Assembly: GCF_014207355.1 (NCBI RefSeq)
Contig: NZ_JACHEF010000002.1
Span: 1 to 64,000 of the forward strand
Source: Mesorhizobium sangaii
GTDB lineage: Bacteria > Pseudomonadota > Alphaproteobacteria > Rhizobiales > Rhizobiaceae
Direction: 5' to 3'
Length of the DNA: 64,000 bases
Made by a program: the position numbers and the translations under genes. Of this stretch, positions 1-7,810 are shown piece by piece (within the stretch, counting starts at the first letter, position 1; every line of letters begins with the position of its first letter). The notes below the pieces were generated by a model. That model searched no databases, was not told the DNA's origin, and saw only the letters and a list, made by a program, of their open reading frames with translations.

Positions 1-611
1 TGCCGACGGTGACGGCGGCGTTCGGCGGCGGCTATGTCGGCGCCCAGCAGGAGCAGCAGGGCCGCGCGCTCGGCGCCGAGGCGTTCAAGCTGGCCGGGCT
101 GAAGGCTGGCGACAAGGCGATCATGATCGGCCCGTTCGAGAATGAGAGTCGGGGCGCGCGCGAGCGCGGGACAGTCGCCGCGCTGAAAGAGGCCGGTATC
201 GATGTCATTCAAATCAATTCTCAAACCGAATGGGCAGCCGATCCGAATCTCGCGATCCCGTTGATCACCGCCGCGTTGCTGAACAATCCCGGCGTCAAGG
301 CGGTCGGCTATCCCGGCGGCCAGATGCTCGGCAATGTGCCTACATACATGCAGGCCGCGGGAAGGAAGCCCGGCGATATCTTCAATTTCGGCTTCGACAC
401 CAGCCCGCAGATCGTCGAGGGCTTCAAGGGCGGCTGGGTGCAACTGACGGCCGACCAGCAGCCATTCCTGCAAGGCTATCTGCCGATCCTCAGCCTCTGC
501 CAGCAGGTGGTGCTGGGTCTGGCGCCGATGAATGTCGACACCGGTGCCGGCTTCGTCACGCCGCAGAATTATGAGATCGTCTCGGAGCTCGCCAAGCAGG
601 CGCTGCGCTGA
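1..611 (+). CDS. Sugar-type ABC transporter periplasmic binding protein, C-terminal part
   Basis: The reading frame is open from the left edge, so the gene starts outside the window and the GTG near base 9 is internal. About 200 residues remain. They contain the C-terminal lobe pattern of the Peripla_BP_4 (ribose/galactose-binding) family: a strand-helix repeat ending in GFDTSPQIVEGFKGG and a hinge-proximal stretch about a query for bound ligand (LTADQQPFLQGY). Such proteins bind a sugar or related solute in the periplasm and hand it to an ABC permease. The permease and ATPase genes are not in the window and the ligand cannot be read from the sequence. The gene is convergent with the DUF3300 gene, 63 bases away. 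Confidence 0.8.
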   Translation, partial: PTVTAAFGGGYVGAQQEQQGRALGAEAFKLAGLKAGDKAIMIGPFENESRGARERGTVAALKEAGIDVIQINSQTEWAADPNLAIPLITAALLNNPGVKAVGYPGGQMLGNVPTYMQAAGRKPGDIFNFGFDTSPQIVEGFKGGWVQLTADQQPFLQGYLPILSLCQQVVLGLAPMNVDTGAGFVTPQNYEIVSELAKQALR

Positions 612-674
612 CCACCCAAGGCTGCCGGCCGGGCAAAGGCCTGAACGCGACGCATCAAGCTGCCGCCCAAGGCG

Positions 675-2114
675 TTAGAGCGGCGGAGGGCCACCCGGAG
701 GGGGCATTGGTGGGCGGCCAACACCGGCAGGCGCGCCGAACCGAGGTGCGCCGACCAAGCCTCTATGCTGTGGACCAGGCGGCCGGAATTGTGATCGGGG
801 AGGTCTGGTTACAACACCCGGGCGCCGCGGGCCATGCTTCGCCAAGCCCCGAGGCCCGTGGCCTTGCAAGGCATGAGGGCCGCGCCGATGCAGAATGTCA
901 CCTCCCCCGGGCAGGCTTCTGCCGTGCGCGCCGACACGCGGCGCGAGCTGAGACTTTCCTGGCAGGGAATTTACGCGGCTCCCGCCCAGCGATCTTGGCC
1001 CAGCGGCAGGCATCCCAGGGGCGCCCGGGTTGCCAGCTTTGAGGTTTTCGAGCCCGGTCCTCCCGACGGTTGGGAATGAACGACTCAGTGGGGTCTCTGC
1101 TCGATGCGGATTGAGGCCCGCCGCCCTTTCGGTCAGATTGTTGCTGCCGTCCGCTTTCAGCTCCCGCACCAGCGTGTTTTGATCGAGCCTGCTCAAATTC
1201 GATCGATCAAAAGATATTCTGGAGCTGTCGACCTTCGTCCAATCCACTTGGTTTAGACTTATGTTGCCGCTGAAGCTTCGATCGTTGAAGCAGTAGTTGC
1301 ATTGGACGTCGACATTCCTCCCCCAGGAGCCGTAGCCGCTCCAAGTCTCCCCCTCGTACCAATCGACCGCTGCAGCCCAAGCAGCTCCAGTGACATAAGC
1401 GGCGTAGTAAGTTGCCGTCGGGTCATAATAAGACGAGTAGGAACGGGAGTTGTAGCTGACCCCTTCCGACCCGCTGCTGGAATCGTAGAGCTCCTCTGAC
1501 CGGTATACGGGGATATAGATCTTGTCAGCCTGGGCCGGCGTGATGGTGACCCTTTCCCGCTTCTGGACGATCACTGTTTTGTCGTCGCTTTTGATAATCC
1601 CCTTGGCGACAGCCCTTCCACGCAATTGCTGGATGGCCTCCAGCAACTCCTTTTGCTGATAGGCCACCGCGTCTCCCATCTGTTGAGTCCACTTGAGATC
1701 ATCGCTCATCATCCTGATGATTTCGGGATAATTCATAAGCGATATGATACTCCCGTCCCAACTTTTGTCGGGCTTCGCCTCCGGTTGGGTGTTGACCCTG
1801 TCCAGATACCTTTGGGCTTCAACGATCTGCAGCGGATATAGGGACGCAGCCGCAATCGCAGCGACCAGTTCGTCGGGATAGAGCGCGATGCGCGCCACCA
1901 GCACCTCCATCTGCATTTCGTTCAGCGGCTCTCGCTGAACACTGCGGGCAGTCGCGCTTTGCTCCTGCGCGTGTGCAAGGAATGGGGTACTGGCCGAAAT
2001 CACCAGCGACAGGAACAACGCCCGCAGGAAGCGTGGCCGGGCGTTGGGTCCTGCCCGGCCACGCGACCTTAAAAATTGCAGCCAATCAGACTGAAAGCAA
2101 AATATCTTCGTCAT
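675..2114 (-). CDS. DUF3300 domain protein, exported
   Basis: A secreted protein of about 479 residues. I start it at the ATG at 2114, which has an AAGAGAAG ribosome site, rather than at the longer first ATG at 2174. An N-terminal positive region and hydrophobic stretch end at AHAQ, a typical signal peptidase site. The conserved DUF3300 core follows (ARIALYPDELVAAI, then SWDGSIISLMNYPEI and KIYIPVYRSEELY). The last 130 residues are low-complexity Gly, Pro, Arg and His. The biochemical role of DUF3300 is not known; proteins of this family are envelope-associated. Its 5' half and upstream region are duplicated at 4.5-5.0 kb. No clear terminator is visible between it and the gene on the other strand. 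Confidence 0.75.
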   Translation of the reverse strand: MTKIFCFQSDWLQFLRSRGRAGPNARPRFLRALFLSLVISASTPFLAHAQEQSATARSVQREPLNEMQMEVLVARIALYPDELVAAIAAASLYPLQIVEAQRYLDRVNTQPEAKPDKSWDGSIISLMNYPEIIRMMSDDLKWTQQMGDAVAYQQKELLEAIQQLRGRAVAKGIIKSDDKTVIVQKRERVTITPAQADKIYIPVYRSEELYDSSSGSEGVSYNSRSYSSYYDPTATYYAAYVTGAAWAAAVDWYEGETWSGYGSWGRNVDVQCNYCFNDRSFSGNISLNQVDWTKVDSSRISFDRSNLSRLDQNTLVRELKADGSNNLTERAAGLNPHRAETPLSRSFPTVGRTGLENLKAGNPGAPGMPAAGPRSLGGSRVNSLPGKSQLAPRVGAHGRSLPGGGDILHRRGPHALQGHGPRGLAKHGPRRPGVVTRPPRSQFRPPGPQHRGLVGAPRFGAPAGVGRPPMPPPGGPPPL

Positions 2115-2370
2115 GAAACTTCTCTTGAAGGTCACCGCGGGCCAATCAATCCACGAAACACTGCGCGGGCACACCTGTGTGCCCTCAAGCGGGATTGGCG
2201 TTGATTACTAGGGCCAGGCCAGAATCAACTTTCGTGGTCGCCGATCCGTCATGGAAGTAGGATCGCGCGACACGGGATCACAGGCCGCGAAGATCGAACC
2301 CGGAGTTCTGGAGAACCGAACGCGCCTGGGCGGTCAGCGATGGATCTTGTTGCGATCGAAACACGTGCAT
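1882..2370. repeat. Direct repeat, copy A (5' part and promoter region of DUF3300)
   Basis: This stretch is repeated in the same orientation at 4557-5044. The coding part (signal peptide and first DUF3300 residues) is diverged, while the upstream part, about 2249-2368, is almost base-for-base identical to 4929-5042. Both copies start with TAGAGCGCGATGCGCGCCA and end at CGAAACACGTGCA. Conservation is therefore highest in non-coding promoter-side DNA. Confidence 0.85.
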
Positions 2371-2525
2371 GCGAACTCACCATGCGCGAGGTGACTCGTT
2401 TGGCGCGTTCGTCGCCTTCGACACCACGCGTGATGCGCCGCATCGATTTCCTTATCCAAGCACCTGCTAATGGTACTATGGTCCATATAGCCCGCACTGC
2501 CGGCCTAAAGTCCCCACACCCCTAA

Positions 2526-2678
2526 GTCCCCGGCCGGCTGCGATTTGGGGACCGGTCATTCTGGTCAATGGCTGGTCCCCTGCGGTATGCCCTTGGCCGG
2601 CCGCTGTCGCTTAGGTGTCCTCCTTGGAAGGCGCGGGCCAGAGGGCTGGTGCCGGTAGGCACTGGCCCTCATCTTTTT
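2526..2678 (+). terminator. Strong intrinsic terminator ending a structured non-coding stretch
   Basis: Bases 2641-2653 and 2658-2670 form a 13-bp stem with two G-U pairs and a four-base loop. They are followed by ATCTTTTT, so the terminator works on the plus strand. No plus-strand gene ends here. Upstream lies another hairpin (GTCCCC at 2526-2531 with GGGGAC at 2547-2552) and several GC-rich inverted segments. The terminator may belong to a small RNA between about 2500 and 2678, or to a lost gene. The stem is seen directly; the RNA is inference. Confidence 0.6.
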
Positions 2679-2703
2679 GGCCTGTTGCCAAGCATCTGCT
2701 AAT

Positions 2704-2950
2704 TAGCCAACCTCCAAATCCCTGAAGCGCCAAGTCAACTTGCACTATGTGCATAACACCTGACGAGTATCGGGCCAAATGGGGCCTGAAGGTTGACTAC
2801 CCCATGGTTGCGCCGAACTATGTGCCCAACGATCTATCTTGGCGAAGTCGAGCGGGCTCGGCCGAAAGCCGGCAAAGAGCAACGGGCAAAAAGCGTTCGG
2901 CGCGGTGACCGCTATCCCTGCCCGTTTTGCACAAGCTCCGATGTAAGGCC
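2704..2950 (+). pseudogene. Remnant of a MucR/Ros zinc-finger regulator, two frameshifts
   Basis: Three pieces in different frames reassemble the C-terminal half of a MucR/Ros protein: SKSLKRQVNLHY (to about 2748), then TPDEYRAKWGL...DYPMVAPNYVP (about 2756-2820), then LAKSSGLGRKPAKSNGQKA (about 2838-2900). The zinc-finger cysteines and the N-terminus are missing. MucR/Ros proteins control surface polysaccharide and symbiosis genes in rhizobia. This copy cannot make a functional protein. The motif order is seen directly and the family is recognised from the conserved EYRAKWGL and YPMVAPNY blocks. Confidence 0.7.
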
Positions 2951-3194
2951 ATTCGTGACAGCCGAAACGCGCATTGTGATGAGACGCGATGACTGCGGCG
3001 CATCCGGCCCGATCTGCATCGATGAATTGTACGCCGTCAGAAGCTGGAACCGCCGTCCCGCCAATAGGGGGCCGCACCTGTGGAGAGTAACCGCTTTGCC
3101 GCGGGCATGGGAAGTCAGAGCGTTGGGTTACGCTGCCATATTTCAGGCGCGTTTACCTGGCGGAACGAATGAATTGACGTTACTCAGAAATTGA
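2793..3194 (+). CDS. Small ORF with a Lar-like zinc-ribbon block
   Basis: This 133-codon ORF overlaps the mucR remnant. Only its middle (about residues 42-92) looks like protein: YPCPFCTSSDV, then DDCGASGP, then AVRSWNRRP. This is the CPFC...CGA.GP...WN.R layout of Lar restriction-alleviation and related phage zinc-ribbon proteins. One cysteine of the usual second pair is missing (DDCG rather than C..CG). The N-terminal 40 residues match the mucR remnant DNA and the tail is unlike the family, so it is probably a decayed phage-type gene. No ribosome site decides a start. Confidence 0.35.
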   Translation: MTTPWLRRTMCPTIYLGEVERARPKAGKEQRAKSVRRGDRYPCPFCTSSDVRPFVTAETRIVMRRDDCGASGPICIDELYAVRSWNRRPANRGPHLWRVTALPRAWEVRALGYAAIFQARLPGGTNELTLLRN

Positions 3195-4500
3195 TACCGA
3201 GCTGCGCGCCCACTACCACCGCGTTCTTGACAGCGTCGGTGCCTCCCGGATGCATGATATATTGAATGTCTGGCTGGACAAACATCGCGCCGTTCCTGAC
3301 GTCGATCCGGTAAGTGGCCTCCAGAACGCCCTCACGGCCTTGACCGCCGATCGGACCAGGCAATTGCCCCTCGCGTTGAGCCTGGCGCAGGTCGTCACTG
3401 AAGCGACCGTATGCAAAGCCTAGGCTAATTGCGTCTCGCGGTCGGCTGTCAAAGAAACCGCGCGCCGAAATACCCGCCGTGAAAAAAGCTGATAACGGCT
3501 GCTTGTTGGGGCTCGGCGCCAACGTTAACGAACCGAACACACCGAGGCCACGATTGCTGCCCGGAGCGCCGAACGGCACAATCACCTGGTCGAAAATGCC
3601 GTAAAAGCCCCAACTTCCGTGAACCGGATCACCCGACTGGAACTCCGTGAGCCGATTACCATCATACCAGGCTCCGAGCTTGTAATTTCCAAGGAATTGA
3701 CTGTCGCCCGGCTGTCCATTGATCTGATAACCAACCTCGGCCATCGCAAAAGCCGGTCCATGCATAGAAAAGTCGAGACCGTGGTGCTCGTCGGCGCGGA
3801 CATCTGGATCGCCATTGTACACGGCGCCCATGATATAGCTGCGCGGCGTCGGCTTGACCTTCGCCAACGCCCCCCAAGCCCCTGTGTAGGCGCTAATTCC
3901 TGGTGCATCGATCAGGATGCCGAATGGGTTGCCGCAAAAGGCGTTGGAAACCAAACCGCAGCTGTAGGCTGAAAACATGAAGTCATCCGTCGCGGCGAAG
4001 CGTCCAAGACGAAGCTCGAGGCGGTCGTCGAACAGCTGCTGCTGATAGGAAAGATCGATCAATCGCCAGGTTTGGAATCCGTAGATCTGCTGTGCGCTGA
4101 AGACGTTTCCTACATAATCCGCGGACAGGCTTCGACCCCATCGCTCGGAGGTCGACATGAAGAGTGAGCCGCCGCTTATCCCCGCGATCTGATCGAGGTC
4201 AGCCAAGAGGCTAAGCCCGACGCTTGTCGGGGCGGTTACGCCCTTGGAACGGCCGCCACTGGGATTGCCCGCTAAGTCGGTAACCAAGCCTAGATTGGCT
4301 GTGATTCCGGCGTTTTCGAGTGTTTGCCGCAGCCCGCCCCAGTCGCCCAACATGTGGTCGGCTGGCAACCCGAGTTGGAAGACGCGCCTTGTGGGGTCGG
4401 TCGAAGTCGTGTCGCCGGCACTGCTGCTGTGAGCAGGGTCCTGAGCCGAAGCTGCCGACGCGGAGAAAATGAGCGCGAGCGCAAGAAGGCGGCTCCTCAT
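3184..4500 (-). CDS. Carbohydrate-selective porin, OprB family
   Basis: An outer-membrane porin of 438 residues. The start at 4500 has a GGAGG site and is followed by a signal peptide (MRSRLLALALIFSASAASA). The mature N-terminus holds the OprB block DHMLGDWGGLRQTLENAGI. Amphipathic beta strands follow, and the chain ends in LGINF, the terminal Phe used by the outer-membrane insertion machinery. OprB proteins let sugars diffuse across the outer membrane; the substrate is not readable. The start codon overlaps the stop of a truncated DUF3300 ORF by ATGA, so this gene is probably translated from, and transcribed with, the captured DUF3300 leader. Confidence 0.88.
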   Translation of the reverse strand: MRSRLLALALIFSASAASAQDPAHSSSAGDTTSTDPTRRVFQLGLPADHMLGDWGGLRQTLENAGITANLGLVTDLAGNPSGGRSKGVTAPTSVGLSLLADLDQIAGISGGSLFMSTSERWGRSLSADYVGNVFSAQQIYGFQTWRLIDLSYQQQLFDDRLELRLGRFAATDDFMFSAYSCGLVSNAFCGNPFGILIDAPGISAYTGAWGALAKVKPTPRSYIMGAVYNGDPDVRADEHHGLDFSMHGPAFAMAEVGYQINGQPGDSQFLGNYKLGAWYDGNRLTEFQSGDPVHGSWGFYGIFDQVIVPFGAPGSNRGLGVFGSLTLAPSPNKQPLSAFFTAGISARGFFDSRPRDAISLGFAYGRFSDDLRQAQREGQLPGPIGGQGREGVLEATYRIDVRNGAMFVQPDIQYIMHPGGTDAVKNAVVVGAQLGINF

Positions 4501-4793
4501 ACAGCAACCTCCACAATCTTGCGCCGATCATCCCATTGGCGAAGATTCTCACAGAGATAGAGCGCGATGCGCGCCACCATCACGTCCATCTGCGTTTCGT
4601 TCAGCGGCTCGCGCTGAACGCTGCGGGGAGAGGCGCTTTGCTCCTGCGCGTGTGCAAGGAATGGGGTGTTTGCCGAAATCACCAGTGGCAGCAACAACGC
4701 TCGCAGCAAGCGTGGCCGAGCGTTGTTACCTGCCCGCCCACGCGACCCTAAAAATCCCAGCCGATCAGGCTGTATACAAAAGAACTTCGTCAT
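4497..4793 (-). pseudogene. Truncated second copy of the DUF3300 gene
   Basis: Residues 1-79 match the first DUF3300 protein (MTKFFCIQ..., signal peptide ending AHAQ, then VARIALY). Homology breaks exactly after ARIALY, and 19 unrelated codons follow to a TGA. The DUF3300 core is gone, so the product would be a short exported peptide of about 50 residues. Its stop overlaps the porin start (bases 4497-4500). It keeps the promoter region shared with copy A. It may survive only as a leader for the porin. Confidence 0.75.
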
Positions 4794-5044
4794 GGAATTT
4801 CCCTTGATGCTCAGCGCAGGCCAATCAATCCACGAAACACTGCGCGAGCAGTGGTGCCCTCAACCGGATTGGCGCGTTGATTACTAGGGCCAAGCCGGAA
4901 TCAAGTTTCGTGATCACCGATCCGTCATGGAAGTAGGATCGCGCGACACGGGATCACAGGCCGCGAAGATCGAACCCGGAGTTCTGGAGAACCGAACGCG
5001 CCTAGGCGGTCAGCGATGGATCTTGTTGCGATCGAAACACGTGC
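4557..5044. repeat. Direct repeat, copy B (remnant DUF3300 and its promoter region)
   Basis: Second copy of the repeat at 1882-2370, same orientation, about 2.7 kb away. The right-hand 110 bases are nearly identical to copy A and the coding part is diverged. Beyond 5044 the two copies differ at once. From 5045 to 5254 there is no gene; a short hairpin (CGAGTGTTCGGACTCG, about 5045-5060) is the only structure I see. Confidence 0.85.
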
Positions 5045-5254
5045 ACGAGTGTTCGGACTCGTGCCTGACTATGCATGACTGAACTAACCGGAGATGCGGG
5101 TCCAAGGGTTTTAGAGCTTGCCGCTGTGTGCCGCTAAACTTCCATAACTGAACAGCCGCCTTTGTGGAGGTCAAGGCGATGTTCTTGCCGCAAGGTCGAG
5201 CCCCGGGGGAAGTCGTCCAAGCGCTCCTGCACGCCTTTGGCGGCTAAAATCGGC

Positions 5255-6520
5255 TCAATTCGAAAATCCGGGCGGCGTCTTTTTCCACGGCACGCCGGCA
5301 TGGCCCATCTCGTAGCCCTTTTCGTACAACGCACGCATGTACTTGTTATCGAATGAGCTTTTTGCTTCGACAGTGAAGTCCGTGGGGATGTCTATGACAT
5401 TGTAGTCGATGCCGTCACGCTTTGCGGTGGCGTACAGCCGGTAGAGATCGCCGATTGCTTGCGTTTTAATGAGCGAAGAAACGGCCTTTTCCGCGATATC
5501 AGGCAGTGTGGCCTTAACGATGCTTGGTTCCGGCATAGTCCTGCCGTTGCGGATGATATAAAGCCGCGCCTTCATCCGAGTATGGAAGATTTGGTCGAAC
5601 TCGCGCAGGCTCAGCCCAGCGGGCATCAGAAAGACCTCGTTGCTGGTGCCACCGTCGACATGCATTTCGTGATAGGTCCTGCCTGCCGCGGTCACTTCCA
5701 GTTGGACCGGCGGAAAAATGCCGGGAACGGAGGTGGAAGCGAGGATAACTTGCTTGAAGAGCTTCAATCGATCCGGCCGGCTGCTCGCTGCGATGGCACC
5801 CATGTCCCAGATTACCGCTCGATCGGCGTCGAGGTTGGTTGTTCCGATGAAGAGTCGCCGCCCCTTGCCTGACTCCCGGGCGATCTGATCCAGCATATCA
5901 TACGTGATATGTTGGTCGAGCATCTTGGCGAGGGGCGCGTTGCTTGTAAAAGATGAACTCGAAACGAGACCCAGGAGGCTGTGCTTGGTATAAATGTCGT
6001 TATCATTGATTTTGGTAAAGCCCAGCTTCAGTTCATCGTCGTAGGCCGGCCCGAGGAATGCGAATGGCGCGATCAAAGCGCCGGTACTGATACCGGTGAC
6101 AATGTCGAACCTGGGCCTGGTTCCGGCCTTGGCCCATCCGGCGAGAATTCCGGCTCCGAAGGCGCCACTGCTGCCACCGCCGGAAAGGGTCAGCGCATTG
6201 AGCTCTCGCAGTTCTATAGATGGGTCCGTCTTAGCCGCCTTTATCCGCTGATCTCGAAACAGAACGAGTCGATCGGTCGGGAAACTTGCATAAGAGTCGC
6301 CCCACACGCGTATGTCGCCGGGGTAGCCACTCACCTCGGCGTTCGACACGTATTGTGCAGGCACGCCGTCGCGAGGGTAAGCTGCGATGCAAGCTGTAAG
6401 TTGGCTGGCGCCCATGGCAAGGACCACGGTCTTAAGCAGGGTCTTCCATAGCCCAGAGGTTCGCATCGAGCTGCAGATGCCAGCCAGGCCGATACAGTGC
6501 TTGAACAACCTCGTCGCCAT
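5255..6520 (-). CDS. Patatin-like phospholipase, lipoprotein
   Basis: A 421-residue predicted lipid acyl hydrolase. The ATG at 6520 has an AGGAGG site seven bases upstream. After a hydrophobic segment, LTAC is a lipobox, so the protein is probably anchored in the envelope. Patatin motifs are present in order: the oxyanion loop SGGGSSGAFGAG (about residue 112), the nucleophile elbow GISTG (Ser about residue 143) and the catalytic Asp in DGG (about residue 288). It is preceded by a small membrane protein 11 bases upstream and the two look like one operon. Its first 60 codons recur as a dead fragment at 58.3 kb. The lipid substrate is unknown. Confidence 0.88.
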   Translation of the reverse strand: MATRLFKHCIGLAGICSSMRTSGLWKTLLKTVVLAMGASQLTACIAAYPRDGVPAQYVSNAEVSGYPGDIRVWGDSYASFPTDRLVLFRDQRIKAAKTDPSIELRELNALTLSGGGSSGAFGAGILAGWAKAGTRPRFDIVTGISTGALIAPFAFLGPAYDDELKLGFTKINDNDIYTKHSLLGLVSSSSFTSNAPLAKMLDQHITYDMLDQIARESGKGRRLFIGTTNLDADRAVIWDMGAIAASSRPDRLKLFKQVILASTSVPGIFPPVQLEVTAAGRTYHEMHVDGGTSNEVFLMPAGLSLREFDQIFHTRMKARLYIIRNGRTMPEPSIVKATLPDIAEKAVSSLIKTQAIGDLYRLYATAKRDGIDYNVIDIPTDFTVEAKSSFDNKYMRALYEKGYEMGHAGVPWKKTPPGFSN

Positions 6521-6531
6521 AGTCTTTCCTC

Positions 6532-6972
6532 CTACCGCAAGGTGGTGAGCTCCAGCCGGGAAGACTCCGCAAAGCTGCGCAGGATATCATGGGCGGCGAC
6601 CTCCGCCTTGAGCGTTTCCAGAGCAGACGAAGGGGCCTCATAGGCTTTGACGATGCTTGCCAGGACAGCCTCAGCAGCCTCGATCGTGACTGGCTTGGCA
6701 AAGAGGCGTAACTTGTTGATGGTGGCGTACATCGGAACCAGCTTGGCCGGGTCGTCCAGGCGTTCCTGGACCACGCCGTCAGCATAGGCCTTCGATGCCT
6801 GATCAATGAACTCGGCGAACAGCCGCTCGCGGCGCGACCCTTCCTTATCGAGCCGTTGGATGCGATCTTGATGATTTTGCGTGAGCCAAGTGGTGGCGAA
6901 TGATGCCATAGCACCAATGGCGGAGCCCGAGAGCGCGGATACGGCCGAGATGGTTGCCGGGTCCATCGTCAT
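6532..6972 (-). CDS. Small protein with N-terminal membrane segment, unknown
   Basis: A 146-residue protein, not recognised. Residues 8-32 form a hydrophobic helix (SAVSALSGSAIGAMASFATTWL). A charged, mostly helical region follows (HQDRIQRLDKEGSRRERLFAEFIDQ) and then a second helical bundle. The layout suggests a membrane-anchored cytoplasmic helical domain. The ATG at 6972 and the ATG at 6966 are both possible and the ribosome site is weak. It lies 11 bases before the patatin gene, and the same pair order recurs at 57.8-58.5 kb. The duplicate differs at only a few of 146 residues, which argues that it was under selection. Confidence 0.7.
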   Translation of the reverse strand: MTMDPATISAVSALSGSAIGAMASFATTWLTQNHQDRIQRLDKEGSRRERLFAEFIDQASKAYADGVVQERLDDPAKLVPMYATINKLRLFAKPVTIEAAEAVLASIVKAYEAPSSALETLKAEVAAHDILRSFAESSRLELTTLR

Positions 6973-7107
6973 GGGATTGTTCTTGAAGTTTCCGGTCGGA
7001 CAATAGCTTGGTGGAGATGATCCTGGCTACACCGAAGCTTTCTCTCACGGCAACCTGAACAAGACGTCGGCCGACGCGCACAGCGAGAACGTTTGAGTTC
7101 AGCCCGG

Positions 7108-7797
7108 TCAAACATTTGCATGAACGAGAGCTGTGTAGATCGTCGTCGCGCCGATTCCGATCGTGAGGAGGCCGACGGCTGCTTGCAGACTATGGTTCAT
7201 TCCGGTGAGCAGACGCGCCGACGCCATGAGCGGCACCGCAATGACGCTCGACAATGCACCCATCCCGATCATCGAGCCCATGCCGAACAGCATAATATAG
7301 ACCATGCCCTGAAGCGGGTCCGCGACCTGGGACACCGCAAGCACCAGCAGTGCTGCCGACCCGGCCATGCCGTGCATCAGTCCCACGGCCAGCGAACGCC
7401 AACGAAATCCATGCTCGGGAGAACGCTCCATGCTCCCATTTGGAATCCGGTCGCCGACATGAAAATGGCGGACATTATGCCTGTGCGGGAGGCGCATGCG
7501 GTCGCGCCATAGCTGCCACAACACGTGGGACCCAAGGCCGACAAGCATGACGCCAACCGCGGCTTCGAGGTGCCCCGCAAATACAGGAGGGATGGTCCGA
7601 CCCAACATGATCGCGGCGCCCGCGAATGAAAAAAGTGTCAGCGTATGCCCCAGTCCCCAGGTCAGGCCATGCTGGACAATATCAGCCATTCTGGTTCGGC
7701 CAGCAGCAATACTGGACACCCCCGCTATATGGTCTGCCTCGAGCGCGTGCCGCATTCCCATAAGAAAGCCAAGGCCCAGTATCGGCATGGAGATCAT
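7108..7797 (-). CDS. NiCoT-type nickel/cobalt transporter-like membrane protein
   Basis: About 229 residues with six or so hydrophobic segments. The hallmark HX4DH motif is in RHALEADHIAGVSS near the N-terminus, and a second helix has GLGHTLTLF. NiCoT/UreH-like permeases move Ni2+ or Co2+ across the inner membrane. I chose the ATG at 7797 because it has GAGGTG six bases upstream; the upstream ATG at 7809 has none. It is the last gene of the nine-gene operon, 13 bases after the FAD oxidoreductase. A histidine-rich loop (RLPHRHNVRHFHVGD) in the middle could bind metal. Whether the metal serves an enzyme in this operon is unknown. Confidence 0.7.
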   Translation of the reverse strand: MISMPILGLGFLMGMRHALEADHIAGVSSIAAGRTRMADIVQHGLTWGLGHTLTLFSFAGAAIMLGRTIPPVFAGHLEAAVGVMLVGLGSHVLWQLWRDRMRLPHRHNVRHFHVGDRIPNGSMERSPEHGFRWRSLAVGLMHGMAGSAALLVLAVSQVADPLQGMVYIMLFGMGSMIGMGALSSVIAVPLMASARLLTGMNHSLQAAVGLLTIGIGATTIYTALVHANV

Positions 7798-7810
7798 CGG
7801 ACACCTCATT

